Assembly (NCBI GenBank): GCA_015061055.1 | Contig: SUXH01000001.1 | Location: forward strand, 150,338 to 214,337 | Reading direction: 5' to 3' | Length of the DNA: 64,000 nt | Origin: Bacteroidales bacterium | GTDB lineage: Bacteria > Bacteroidota > Bacteroidia > Bacteroidales > Muribaculaceae | Shown here: positions 47,128 to 55,768 of the stretch, in pieces | Layout: the number at the start of each line of letters is the position of its first letter | How positions within the stretch are numbered: the first letter of the stretch is position 1 | Position numbers and translations under genes: made by a program | The notes under the pieces: generated by a model | What the model was told of the DNA's origin: nothing | Database searches by the model: none | Seen by the model: the letters and a program-made list of their open reading frames with translations, nothing else

Positions 47128-48612
47128 TTAGTAATTTCTTGCAAAGATAACTCTTTGGGCTGATGGTTTTCCTGTATATATACATTTACCAGGAGTCTTA
47201 TCTCCATCAAGAGGTATACAACGAATTGTAGCTTTTGTTTCCTCTTTGATTTTAAGTTCAGTTTCTGTCGTTCCATCCCAATGAGCGAGAATGAATCCAC
47301 CTTGTTCTATTTTTTCTTTGAAGTCCTCCCAAGTATCAACAATATAAGTCATATCCTTTCGATGATTCAAAGCTTTAGTGTATATGTTGTCTTGGATTTC
47401 TTCAAGAAGGTTTGCAACATATTCCTCAATATTATCAAGTGATGCCGAATGTTTCTCAAGTGTATCGCGGCGCATTACTTCAATAGTTCTGTTTTCGATG
47501 TCGCGAGCACCAAGAACTAATCGAACAGGTACCCCCTTTAATTCGTAATCGGCAAACTTAAATCCAGGGCGCTTGTTGTCAGCGTTGTCGTATTTAACAC
47601 TTATACCTAATGATTTAAGTTTAGTAAGCATTGGCTCAACTATAGTATTGATTGAATTCAGTTGTTCTTCATTCTTATAGATAGGAATTATAACAACTTG
47701 GATAGGTGCCAATTTAGGAGGTAATACAAGACCATTGTCATCGGAGTGTGTCATTATCAATGCACCCATAAGTCGAGTTGAAACTCCCCAAGATGTAGCC
47801 CACACATATTCTTGTTCGTTGTTTTGATTGATGAATTTAACATCGAATGCTTTAGCGAAATTCTGACCAAGGAAGTGAGATGTTCCGGATTGGAGAGCTT
47901 TACCATCTTGCATCATAGCCTCGATAGTATAAGTGTCGATAGCACCGGCAAATCTTTCATTTGCTGTCTTAACGCCCTTAACAACAGGAACGGCCATACA
48001 TTTTTCAGCAAAGTCCCCATAAACATGCAACATCTTTTCTGCTTCGGCAACAGCTTCTTCACGTGTAGCATGCGCAGTGTGCCCTTCTTGCCATAAAAAT
48101 TCGGCTGTGCGAAGGAACATACGTGTGCGCATTTCCCAACGCATTACATTAGCCCATTGGTTACAAAGAATAGGTAGATCACGATAAGATGTTATCCAAT
48201 TCTTGTATGTATTCCAAATAATAGTTTCTGATGTGGGACGAATGATGAGTTCTTCTTCAAGGCGTGCTTCAGGATCAACGATAACCCCCTTCCCATCAGG
48301 AGAATTCTTTAGCCGGTGGTGTGTCACTACTGCACATTCTTTAGCAAAGCCTTCTACGTGATCGGCTTCGCGACTCAAGAATGATTTAGGGATAAGAAGA
48401 GGAAAATATGCATTAATGTGTCCGGTTTCTTTGAAACGATCATCAAGTTCTCGTTGCATTTTTTCCCATATTGCGTATCCATAAGGTTTGATTACCATAC
48501 AGCCCCTTACAGCAGATTGTTCTGCTAAATCAGCTTTTATCACAAGGTCGTTATACCATTGTGAATAGTTATCCGCTCTTTTGGTTAAGTCTTTTAGCTC
48601 TATTTTTGCCAT
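47128..48612 (-). CDS. proS: Prolyl-tRNA synthetase (archaeal/eukaryal-like, ProS type 3)
   Basis: This 494-aa class II aminoacyl-tRNA synthetase charges tRNA-Pro. It lacks the bacterial editing (INS) domain and has the extra C-terminal zinc-domain-like extension typical of the short form used in Bacteroidota. Motif 2 is seen as [32 protein letters not shown]. The anticodon-binding domain includes [12 protein letters not shown]. Editing of mischarged Ala-tRNA must then come from elsewhere. A promoter box lies at 48632-48639. Confidence 0.96.
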   Translation of the reverse strand: MAKIELKDLTKRADNYSQWYNDLVIKADLAEQSAVRGCMVIKPYGYAIWEKMQRELDDRFKETGHINAYFPLLIPKSFLSREADHVEGFAKECAVVTHHRLKNSPDGKGVIVDPEARLEEELIIRPTSETIIWNTYKNWITSYRDLPILCNQWANVMRWEMRTRMFLRTAEFLWQEGHTAHATREEAVAEAEKMLHVYGDFAEKCMAVPVVKGVKTANERFAGAIDTYTIEAMMQDGKALQSGTSHFLGQNFAKAFDVKFINQNNEQEYVWATSWGVSTRLMGALIMTHSDDNGLVLPPKLAPIQVVIIPIYKNEEQLNSINTIVEPMLTKLKSLGISVKYDNADNKRPGFKFADYELKGVPVRLVLGARDIENRTIEVMRRDTLEKHSASLDNIEEYVANLLEEIQDNIYTKALNHRKDMTYIVDTWEDFKEKIEQGGFILAHWDGTTETELKIKEETKATIRCIPLDGDKTPGKCIYTGKPSAQRVIFARNY

Positions 48613-48631
48613 ATTGATGTATATTTTTTTG

Positions 48632-48639
48632 CAAAGATA
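48632..48639 (-). promoter_or_regulatory. -7 promoter box of proS
   Basis: CAAAGATA reads TATCTTTG on the minus strand, 19 bases upstream of the proS start. Confidence 0.6.
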
Positions 48640-48663
48640 ATGTTTTTTGTTGTGTTAGTTTAC

Positions 48664-49314
48664 TTAGAGTACTATTTTATTTCGTTTTGCTAGTTCAATC
48701 AATGCCTTTTCAGGAATGATATAAACTACTAATCTGCGATTTTTATCTCGGTTGGAAACTGAATTATTGTCAACAACAGGATCGCTGTTGCCTAATCCGT
48801 AAGGTACAACGAGTTTATTGTTGCCGTTTTTACCAATCCAATCATATATTGAATTGACTCGATTGTCTGTGATGGTTTTAGCGTAAATATCATTCCCCGT
48901 ATTGTCAGCATGCGCAACAAGAATTACCTTATAGAGATTTTCATTGTTACAATATTTCAGTATAGGTTCCAATATCTTTTCACCAGAATTACTTAATTTG
49001 GTGTTATTAGCGCTAAAAAGTTGACGCATAGGTATAGTAATCATAATTACTTCACCATTTCTTATAGCTTTGATATCATAAGGATATCCTTTGAGCGTGA
49101 GTTGTTTTAAATTATTGATTTGTGTAGTTTGAACATCAATGATTTTATTTGTGAACTTACCTAATTTTGGCGTTTCAATATTTTCATCAATTGATAATTC
49201 AAATATATCAACTTCTTCAGTTTTGTTTTTCTTTGCTTCTCCGATGAAAGGGAATACTATAATGTATATAAAAATACAAATGATAGTAAAATGTATTTTA
49301 TGTCTCATTCTCAT
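48664..49314 (-). CDS. OmpA-family C-terminal domain protein
   Basis: This 216-aa exported protein has a signal-anchor (IHFTIICIFIYIIVFPFIG). Its C-terminal OmpA/MotB-like peptidoglycan-binding domain has LSNSGEKILEPILKYC, ILVAHADNTG and SNRDKNRRLVVYI. There is no beta-barrel. The normal TxIxGHTDxxG peptidoglycan loop reads VAHADNTGND, so the loop is slightly divergent. It ends the DUF4290-rimM run, 3 bases after the 105-aa gene. Confidence 0.8.
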   Translation of the reverse strand: MRMRHKIHFTIICIFIYIIVFPFIGEAKKNKTEEVDIFELSIDENIETPKLGKFTNKIIDVQTTQINNLKQLTLKGYPYDIKAIRNGEVIMITIPMRQLFSANNTKLSNSGEKILEPILKYCNNENLYKVILVAHADNTGNDIYAKTITDNRVNSIYDWIGKNGNNKLVVPYGLGNSDPVVDNNSVSNRDKNRRLVVYIIPEKALIELAKRNKIVL

Positions 49315-49317
49315 GTG

Positions 49318-49635
49318 TCAAAAGATGTCATCTAATGTTGCTTCATATTCAAGTTCACCCATTATAAGATGTTTTACATCATCCATCTCAATCGCATTGT
49401 CAGGGTCTTTTCTTATGCTCTTTTTTACGTAGTTTACAATTCTGTTTAAATATACTTCATTGTCGAAATTGTCTTCATCAAAGTCGTCGTCATCTTCGGA
49501 TTCAAAGAAATCGTACATCGTATCCATTAACAATAAGATGTCGTTATCGCTATATTTATTTTTGATGCTTTCAGGTACGTAATTACGAATGAATTTTATT
49601 GCATCGTTTTCGTCGAAAAAATTAGTTTCGCTCAT
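49318..49635 (-). CDS. Small acidic hypothetical protein
   Basis: I do not recognise this 105-aa protein. It is strongly acidic (FESEDDDDFDEDNFDNE in the middle), with no signal peptide or membrane segment, and helical in pattern. It lies between rimM (26 bases upstream) and the OmpA-like gene (3 bases downstream), so it is a real operon member. Conservation in relatives is likely, but I cannot check it. Confidence 0.6.
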   Translation of the reverse strand: MSETNFFDENDAIKFIRNYVPESIKNKYSDNDILLLMDTMYDFFESEDDDDFDEDNFDNEVYLNRIVNYVKKSIRKDPDNAIEMDDVKHLIMGELEYEATLDDIF

Positions 49636-49661
49636 AGTTGTATTGTTTTGATGTGATATAT

Positions 49662-50189
49662 TTATAAATCAAAAATTCCTTCAGGAAGGTTCATTTCAAG
49701 TACTTTATTGTCAAAATCTATGTCGGTAATAAAATCATCGGTAGCAGGAATGTACGTTTGATTTTCAACGATAAATAAATAGTTTTCAGTGGCGCAGTCT
49801 ACAGCTGTAATCTCCCCTATTGTTTCACCTGTTACATTTTTTATATTGAAACCGATAAAGTAGTCAATAGGAAGTTCATCTGAGTCGTCATCAAAATCTT
49901 TTTGTGTAGTTGAGAATAGTTCCTTTGTTGTATATATTTCATGATTAACAAGAAATTTTACACTTTTGTCATCATCAATTCCATCGAGTTTAATAAGGGC
50001 AGTACAATTGTTTTTTGCTCTTATTGACTCGGCAAAAAAAGGTATAAAAATACCATTGATGTTAGTGATAAAACATTCTATATCGGAAATCATATCAATA
50101 TCGTAGTCGAAAGTTGCAGAGATTTCCCCATTGATACCATGAGGTTTATTGAACGTACCAATTCCGATGATTTCGTCGCGTGTGATCAT
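49662..50189 (-). CDS. rimM: Ribosome maturation factor RimM
   Basis: This 175-aa 30S assembly factor binds S19. The N-terminal domain starts IGTFNKPHGINGEISATFDYD. The C-terminal PRC-barrel has YFIGFNIKNVTGETIGEITAV and YLFIVENQTYIPATDDFITDID. Its start overlaps the DUF4290 stop by 4 bases, a sign of coupling. Confidence 0.92.
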   Translation of the reverse strand: MITRDEIIGIGTFNKPHGINGEISATFDYDIDMISDIECFITNINGIFIPFFAESIRAKNNCTALIKLDGIDDDKSVKFLVNHEIYTTKELFSTTQKDFDDDSDELPIDYFIGFNIKNVTGETIGEITAVDCATENYLFIVENQTYIPATDDFITDIDFDNKVLEMNLPEGIFDL

Positions 50190-50785
50190 TTTTTCTTTTT
50201 TGAACCTTTTTTATTATTGTTCTGTTGTGTAGGCACTTCTTTGAATACATGAAGTTTGTGAGTCTCTGGACTTAATTTGATTTTTCCACGAGAATATATG
50301 TGTAAATCATTGAAGATTTTTTCATCGTCCACATCTTCCTTGTTTATGCTGTAGATGAGCTTTTTCATATGGTTTGCAATAAGCATAATCAAAGCATTAC
50401 GTTCTTCGCCTTCAGGATATTCACACGCTCGACAAATCATTTGCTCAATAATCTTTCCATAATGACGGAAACGTATTGGCTCGAGTTGATATTTAACATT
50501 TTGTGGTGAAGTGTGAAGATTTTCTTCTTTTATAACTTCATAAGGATAATCGATGTCAAGTGTAAATCCTGACATAATTGCAATATGATCCCATAGTTTG
50601 TGCTTGAAATCAGGATCATCCCTTAATTGAGGGAACAGATTACCCATAGATTGGATAATTGTCTTGGCGCAACGATTGCGTTCATCTCTATCTTCGATGT
50701 TAGTGCAATATTCCACCATTTGTTGTATGTTTCTGCCATATTCAGGCAGTTTAAGAATCCCTTTTTGATTGTTATATTCTAACAT
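50186..50785 (-). CDS. DUF4290 family protein
   Basis: This 199-aa protein is recognised from GILKLPEYGRNIQQMVEYC and RNRCAKTIIQSMGNLFPQLRD as DUF4290, a Bacteroidota family of unknown function. It ends in a Lys-rich tail. In many Bacteroides, murA lies between this gene and rimM. Here the two overlap by 4 bases and murA is absent. Confidence 0.87.
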   Translation of the reverse strand: MLEYNNQKGILKLPEYGRNIQQMVEYCTNIEDRDERNRCAKTIIQSMGNLFPQLRDDPDFKHKLWDHIAIMSGFTLDIDYPYEVIKEENLHTSPQNVKYQLEPIRFRHYGKIIEQMICRACEYPEGEERNALIMLIANHMKKLIYSINKEDVDDEKIFNDLHIYSRGKIKLSPETHKLHVFKEVPTQQNNNKKGSKKKK

Positions 50786-50805
50786 AAATAATATAATTTC
50801 AAATA

Positions 50806-50813
50806 CAAAAGTA
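50806..50813 (-). promoter_or_regulatory. -7 promoter box of the DUF4290-rimM operon
   Basis: CAAAAGTA reads TACTTTTG on the minus strand, 20 bases upstream of the DUF4290 start. Confidence 0.55.
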
Positions 50814-50884
50814 ATTCGATAAATTGATTAAAACAAATTACAACTTTGTATTATAACATTTATAACATTGAAATTTGTTTGATA

Positions 50885-51571
50885 TTACACATTTTTCTTG
50901 GGTGTAGTAGCTTGAAACTCTTTTAAATATTCGGGAGTTGAATATGCGATATCAATAAAATCGTTATTTCTAAAAGCTCTCTCTGAAAGAGCCATCATAT
51001 GTACAGCTTCAGGGCGTATGCCCTTAATAAAGTGAGCATTAGGATGCTTGATGATATCGGCAGCTTTGTCAGAACCATTACCTACAAATACTAATTGATT
51101 GCTGTTGAATTGTACAAAAGAATCTTCTTCAAGAATGAGGGGTTGAGGTTGCATAATTTTATTGAGCCCATTGTCGTACACACCTGTAAAAACTTCTTTG
51201 CGACGGGCGTCAATCATTGGTACGAAAAGTACATTGTCATCCCAAAATTCTTTAAAAAGAATTGTAACAGAGAGTAATTCGAGGGTGCTTATTCCTATAA
51301 GTGGAACATCAAGGCCAAAACAAAGGCCTTTTGCTTGTGATAAGCCTATTCTAAGGCCTGTGTACGATCCCGGACCAATAGTTACAGCAACTGCATCAAG
51401 TTTAATTCCACGAGGAGTTGCATAATCAAACATATCTTTAATAAAAGCACTAAGTACTTTAGCATGATTCTGTCCTTCATATTCTTCTCGATGTTCGAGG
51501 ACCTCTCCATCACAAGTTAAAGCTACCGAACATACATCTGTTGAAGTATCTATATTTAAAATTGTCGCCAT
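50885..51571 (-). CDS. tsaB: tRNA threonylcarbamoyladenosine biosynthesis protein TsaB
   Basis: TsaB (YeaZ) is the ASKHA-fold partner of TsaD in t6A tRNA modification, using the product of tsaC at 23844. ILNIDTSTDVCSVAL opens the protein, and TIGPGSYTGLRIGLSQAKGL is the diagnostic loop. The length of about 228 aa is usual. The frame is open to 51589, but a TAnnTTTG box at 51598-51605 would leave no leader, so MATILNIDTS at 51571 is chosen. Confidence 0.94.
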   Translation of the reverse strand: MATILNIDTSTDVCSVALTCDGEVLEHREEYEGQNHAKVLSAFIKDMFDYATPRGIKLDAVAVTIGPGSYTGLRIGLSQAKGLCFGLDVPLIGISTLELLSVTILFKEFWDDNVLFVPMIDARRKEVFTGVYDNGLNKIMQPQPLILEEDSFVQFNSNQLVFVGNGSDKAADIIKHPNAHFIKGIRPEAVHMMALSERAFRNNDFIDIAYSTPEYLKEFQATTPKKNV

Positions 51572-51597
51572 TCCTTGAGTTAAATTCAAAACATCTG

Positions 51598-51605
51598 CAA
51601 ATTTA
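51598..51605 (-). promoter_or_regulatory. -7 promoter box of tsaB
   Basis: CAAATTTA reads TAAATTTG on the minus strand, 26 bases upstream of the start at 51571. Confidence 0.6.
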
Positions 51606-51778
51606 CAAGATTATTTTGAAATAAATTCAACTAATATAAAAAATGAATTCACATATTTAATATAGGATTATATAGATAGGCTGATTATAATTGCTCAATT
51701 ATGTACACACAGAAAAGATTTTGTGGTGTAAAGATGTAAGTTTTATGGGGTTTTTTGTGGATTCTTGAAAATAAGGAG

Positions 51779-51786
51779 TAAATTTG
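51779..51786 (+). promoter_or_regulatory. -7 promoter box of the yicC-gmk-nadD operon
   Basis: TAAATTTG matches TAnnTTTG, 21 bases before the ATG at 51808. Confidence 0.65.
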
Positions 51787-51807
51787 CAAAAATAAAATAA
51801 AAAGAAA

Positions 51808-52683
51808 ATGATTTTATCAATGACCGGATTTGGTAAGTCGATGGTTGCATTTGAGGGCAAAAAAATAACGGCTGAAATCAAATCTTTAAATAGTAAACAG
51901 TTGGATTTGCAGGTAAAAATGCCACAAATCTATCGAGAAAAAGAATTAGAGTTGAGAAATGAAGTAGCAAAGCAACTTGAAAGAGGTAAAGTTGAGTTGT
52001 TTATAACAACCGAAATGGTAGATGGTTCATCGTCGGTAAGCATTAATATGCCGATACTTGTAGCTTATAAAGCACAACTTGAAAAGATGGCTTCAGAACT
52101 ATCTATTCCTAAGCCGGAGGATTGGTATGCTACCCTACTTCGTTTACCTGATGCATTAAAGTCTGAAGGTTTAAATGAATTATCGGATGCTGAAACTGTA
52201 GCTTTGACTGAGGTTGTAGCAAGTGCAATAAAAGCATTAGTCAATTTTAGAGAGCAAGAAGGTGTGCGATTGGAAGCATTCTTTACAGAGAAAATAGCAA
52301 ACATAAGAAAGTTGCTCGCTGATGTAGAACCTTATGAAAAAGAACGTGTGGAAAAGATTAAAGCACGTATACAAGAATCGATTGCAAAACTTGAAATCGT
52401 GGACTATGACAGAAACCGATTTGAGCAAGAGATGATATTCTATATTGAGAAACTTGATATAAATGAAGAGAAATTGCGATTAACCAATCATTTGGACTAT
52501 TTCTTGGAAACTCTTGAAAATGGTGTTGGACAAGGAAAGAAACTTGGATTTATTGCACAAGAAATGGGTCGTGAAATAAACACTTTAGGTTCCAAGTCGA
52601 ATCACGCTGAAATGCAGCGTATTGTGGTAAAAATGAAAGATGAATTGGAGCAGATTAAGGAGCAAGTGTTGAATGTAATGTAA
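51808..52683 (+). CDS. yicC: YicC family endoribonuclease-like protein
   Basis: This 291-aa protein of the YicC/YloC family starts ILSMTGFGKSM and ends with KLGFIAQEMGREINTLGSKSN and KDELEQIKEQVLNV, the two conserved blocks (YicC_N and DUF1732). E. coli YicC has been reported as an endoribonuclease acting on small RNAs, so an RNA role is the best inference. It leads a tight operon with gmk (7-base gap), nadD and DUF5063. The yicC-gmk pairing is widespread. Confidence 0.92.
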   Translation: MILSMTGFGKSMVAFEGKKITAEIKSLNSKQLDLQVKMPQIYREKELELRNEVAKQLERGKVELFITTEMVDGSSSVSINMPILVAYKAQLEKMASELSIPKPEDWYATLLRLPDALKSEGLNELSDAETVALTEVVASAIKALVNFREQEGVRLEAFFTEKIANIRKLLADVEPYEKERVEKIKARIQESIAKLEIVDYDRNRFEQEMIFYIEKLDINEEKLRLTNHLDYFLETLENGVGQGKKLGFIAQEMGREINTLGSKSNHAEMQRIVVKMKDELEQIKEQVLNVM

Positions 52684-52690
52684 TTTCTAT

Positions 52691-53260
52691 ATGACAAAAG
52701 GAAAATTGATTATAATATCGGCACCATCGGGCTGTGGAAAATCAACTATAATAGGTGAGATTATCAAAAAAGAGTGTTTGAATCTTGCATTTTCTATATC
52801 TGCAACCACTCGTGCACCTCGAGGTGAAGAAATTGATGGAGTAAACTACTATTTTTTGAGTGAGGAAGAATTTAAGCAAGCAATAGCTAATGATGAACTT
52901 GTAGAATATGAAGAAGTGTACCCCGGTCGATATTATGGCACATTAAAGAAAGAGGTAGAACGCATTTGCAATTCCGGAAAGAATGTTATTCTTGATATTG
53001 ATGTAAAAGGCGGTATCAATGTAAAAAAACAATATGGAGAAAAGGCTGTATCAATATTTATTATGCCGCCAAGTGTAGATGTGTTACGCGAAAGATTGGA
53101 ATCAAGGGCAACAGATACACCGGAAGCAATAGCAGAACGTGTGGGTAAGGCTGAATATGAAATATCATTTGCTGAGGAGTTCGATTATCGAATAGTAAAT
53201 GATAAATTAGCAGAAGCAGTAAAAGAGACTGAACAAATTATAATTGATTTTGTGTTATAA
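52691..53260 (+). CDS. gmk: Guanylate kinase
   Basis: This enzyme phosphorylates GMP to GDP. At 189 aa it has the usual length. The P-loop is APSGCGKST (11-19). The GMP-binding loop is SISATTRAPRGEEIDGVNYYFLS. The lid region includes RLESRATDTPEAIAERV. It lies 6 bases before nadD. Confidence 0.97.
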   Translation: MTKGKLIIISAPSGCGKSTIIGEIIKKECLNLAFSISATTRAPRGEEIDGVNYYFLSEEEFKQAIANDELVEYEEVYPGRYYGTLKKEVERICNSGKNVILDIDVKGGINVKKQYGEKAVSIFIMPPSVDVLRERLESRATDTPEAIAERVGKAEYEISFAEEFDYRIVNDKLAEAVKETEQIIIDFVL

Positions 53261-53266
53261 CAAGAG

Positions 53267-53845
53267 ATGAAAGTAGGTATTTTAGGTGGTTCGTTCAATC
53301 CTATACATATAGGACATGCCATATTAGCTAATTATATTACTCAATACACAGACATTGAGCAACTATGGCTTATGGTGTCGCCTCAGAATCCTCTAAAATC
53401 GGAGATGCCACAGAGTTATGATGTGCATCGACTTGCAATGGCTGAACTTGTAGCATCAAAGTGTGAAAATGTAATTACATCGGGATTTGAATTTACATTA
53501 CCGAAACCATCTTATACTGTTGATACGCTGAAGGCTTTACGAGAAAAATTCCCACAACATGAGTTTGTATTGGTGATTGGTGCTGATAATTGGCAGAATT
53601 TTGATAAATGGAAAGATTGGCAGGAAATTCTGGATAAGCATAATGTGATGGTGTATCCGCGAATGGGCTATGAGATTGTTATATCGGAAGACTTATGTGA
53701 AAGAGTGATAAAAATTGATTCACCTATTATTGAGATTTCTTCTACTTATATAAGAGAACAGTTGGAGAATGGTAAAAATATGAGTTTCTTCTTGCCTAAA
53801 GATGTTTATTGTTATATCATAAAGAATGATTTATATAAAAAATGA
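53267..53845 (+). CDS. nadD: Nicotinate-nucleotide adenylyltransferase
   Basis: This 192-aa enzyme adenylates nicotinate mononucleotide in NAD synthesis. GGSFNPIHIGH (7-17) is the nucleotidyltransferase loop and SSTYIREQLENGK the second ATP motif. It overlaps the DUF5063 gene by 4 bases, which implies translational coupling. Confidence 0.96.
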   Translation: MKVGILGGSFNPIHIGHAILANYITQYTDIEQLWLMVSPQNPLKSEMPQSYDVHRLAMAELVASKCENVITSGFEFTLPKPSYTVDTLKALREKFPQHEFVLVIGADNWQNFDKWKDWQEILDKHNVMVYPRMGYEIVISEDLCERVIKIDSPIIEISSTYIREQLENGKNMSFFLPKDVYCYIIKNDLYKK

Positions 53846-54372
53846 ATGAAACGACTTTAACAAGAAATACATTAGCATTTATAGCTTTGGCAAATGAATA
53901 TTGCCAAGAAATGGAAAATGTGTTGGACAAGGATAAAACAGATTTTATTACGTTAATGCTGAAGCAATTACCTCGCTTATATATTGCTGTAAGTGATGTG
54001 GTAGAGCAAGAACGTGAAGAAGACACAGAACAATATGTTGTGGAATCTTATTTGACGGAAGATGAATATAATAGCGTAAGAAATAATGTGTATCATATTC
54101 TTGGAGAAGATGATGTGTATCTTGAAGTGTTTGAAGAGGATATGAAGTATTCAGACACCCCAATTGCTACAACTATATCGGAAAATCTTAGTGATTTATA
54201 TCAAGAGTTTTTTAATTTTGTGCAAACCATAAAGAATTCTCCAGCTGAAGTAGTAAATGAAATTGTGCTTGCTGAAAAAGAGAATTTTAAGGCGTATTGG
54301 GGGCAATTACTTGTGAATGTGATTAGGGCTATTCACAATGTGAAATATGCTGATAATAGTTTTGATATGTGA
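53842..54372 (+). CDS. DUF5063 family protein
   Basis: This 176-aa acidic protein is recognised from TLAFIALANEYCQEMENVLDKD and LGEDDVYLEVFEEDMKYSDTPIATTISENLSDLYQ as DUF5063, found mainly in Bacteroidota and of unknown function. There is no signal peptide. It is coupled to nadD by a 4-base overlap and followed 20 bases later by the aminopeptidase gene. Confidence 0.78.
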   Translation: MNETTLTRNTLAFIALANEYCQEMENVLDKDKTDFITLMLKQLPRLYIAVSDVVEQEREEDTEQYVVESYLTEDEYNSVRNNVYHILGEDDVYLEVFEEDMKYSDTPIATTISENLSDLYQEFFNFVQTIKNSPAEVVNEIVLAEKENFKAYWGQLLVNVIRAIHNVKYADNSFDM

Positions 54373-54392
54373 AATTTTAATACCAAAAATAT

Positions 54393-55685
54393 ATGGAAAA
54401 ATACGTACAATCATTAATTGAATTTATGGATAACAGTGTGTGTAATTTTTGCGCTGTTGAAACAATAAAGAAAGAGTTAGATAAAGCCGGGTTTAAAGAA
54501 TTGAGCCTTTCGGAATCGTGGACAATTGAAAAAGGAGGTAAATACTATACAACAAAAAATGATTCGGCGGTATTTGCATTTAATGTTGGAACAAAAAAGC
54601 CAACTGAGACAGGATTCAAAATAATTGCCGCACATAGCGATTCTCCTTGTTTTCGCATCAAACCTAATGCTGAAATAAAAAGTGAAAAAGGTGTAGTAAA
54701 ATTAAATACCGAAGTGTATGGCGGTCCTATACTTTATACGTGGTTTGACCGTCCATTGTCGGTAGCCGGCAGAGTGATAATTAAGGGTGAGGACGTTTTG
54801 CACCCTATCACAAAGATTGTGAAGATTGAACGCCCTATTCTTTTAATACCTCATTTGGCTATTCACTTTAATCGTGCGGTTAACGAAGGAAATCATTTGT
54901 CAAAACAAAAAGATATGCTTCCTGTACTCGGTATATTTAATGATGCTGCCGAAAAAGATAATATTTTATTGAGAACAGTAGCAAATGAACTTGGAGTGGA
55001 AATGGGGAGCATACTTGATTTTGATTTGCTTGTATATGATGTGCAGAAGGCGAATCTCGTAGGTATGCACAACGAATTTATATCATCCGGACGTCTTGAT
55101 GATTTGAGTATGGCTCATGCTGCATTAATGGCAATGCTTGAAGGAACAGATGAACAATCTACAAAGGTTATGGCAATTTTTGATAATGAAGAAACCGGCA
55201 GTGGAACAAAGCAAGGTGCAGCATCTCCGGTTCTTAAAAATATTCTAAAACGTGTGAATAGTGCTATTGGAGGAAGCGATGAAGAATTCTATTGTGCTAT
55301 AGCAAAATCATTTATGATTTCGGCCGACAATGCACATGCATTTCATCCTAACTATTCTGAAAAATATGATCCTACAAATCATCCGGCAATAGGAGGAGGT
55401 CCTGTGATTAAGATTAATGCTAATTGTAAGTATATGAGCGATGCGCATTCAGCTGCAATATTCCGTAGTTTATGTGAGAATGCAGGTTCGCCATATCAAT
55501 ATTTTGTAAATCATTCTGATGTGGCTGGAGGTTCTACTCTGGGCAATATATTAACATCTCAAATTGATATTGAGGGCGTTGATGTGGGAAGTGCGTTATG
55601 GGCAATGCATTCGGTAAGAGAATCTGCATCGGTAGAAGATCATTGCAATATGATTAAGGTTATGAAATATTTTTTCAGTTGCTAA
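54393..55685 (+). CDS. apeB: M18 family aminopeptidase
   Basis: This 430-aa cytosolic dinuclear-zinc aminopeptidase prefers acidic N-terminal residues in characterised relatives. Metal/catalytic patches are AAHSDSPCFRIKP, SGRLDDLSMAHA, DNEETGSGTKQGA and SADNAHAFHPNY. FVNHSDVAGGSTLGNI near the end is the final metal motif. It follows DUF5063 by 20 bases and may be cotranscribed with the yicC operon. Confidence 0.93.
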   Translation: MEKYVQSLIEFMDNSVCNFCAVETIKKELDKAGFKELSLSESWTIEKGGKYYTTKNDSAVFAFNVGTKKPTETGFKIIAAHSDSPCFRIKPNAEIKSEKGVVKLNTEVYGGPILYTWFDRPLSVAGRVIIKGEDVLHPITKIVKIERPILLIPHLAIHFNRAVNEGNHLSKQKDMLPVLGIFNDAAEKDNILLRTVANELGVEMGSILDFDLLVYDVQKANLVGMHNEFISSGRLDDLSMAHAALMAMLEGTDEQSTKVMAIFDNEETGSGTKQGAASPVLKNILKRVNSAIGGSDEEFYCAIAKSFMISADNAHAFHPNYSEKYDPTNHPAIGGGPVIKINANCKYMSDAHSAAIFRSLCENAGSPYQYFVNHSDVAGGSTLGNILTSQIDIEGVDVGSALWAMHSVRESASVEDHCNMIKVMKYFFSC

Positions 55686-55717
55686 TCTATAAATTTGCTA
55701 ATTAATTGAAAAAGATA

Positions 55718-55725
55718 TAATTTTG
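55718..55725 (+). promoter_or_regulatory. -7 promoter box of pgm
   Basis: TAATTTTG matches TAnnTTTG, 43 bases before the ATG at 55769. Confidence 0.55.
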
Positions 55726-55768
55726 TAGGTACATGAAAATAATTTAAAATAAAAATACTTTCACAACT

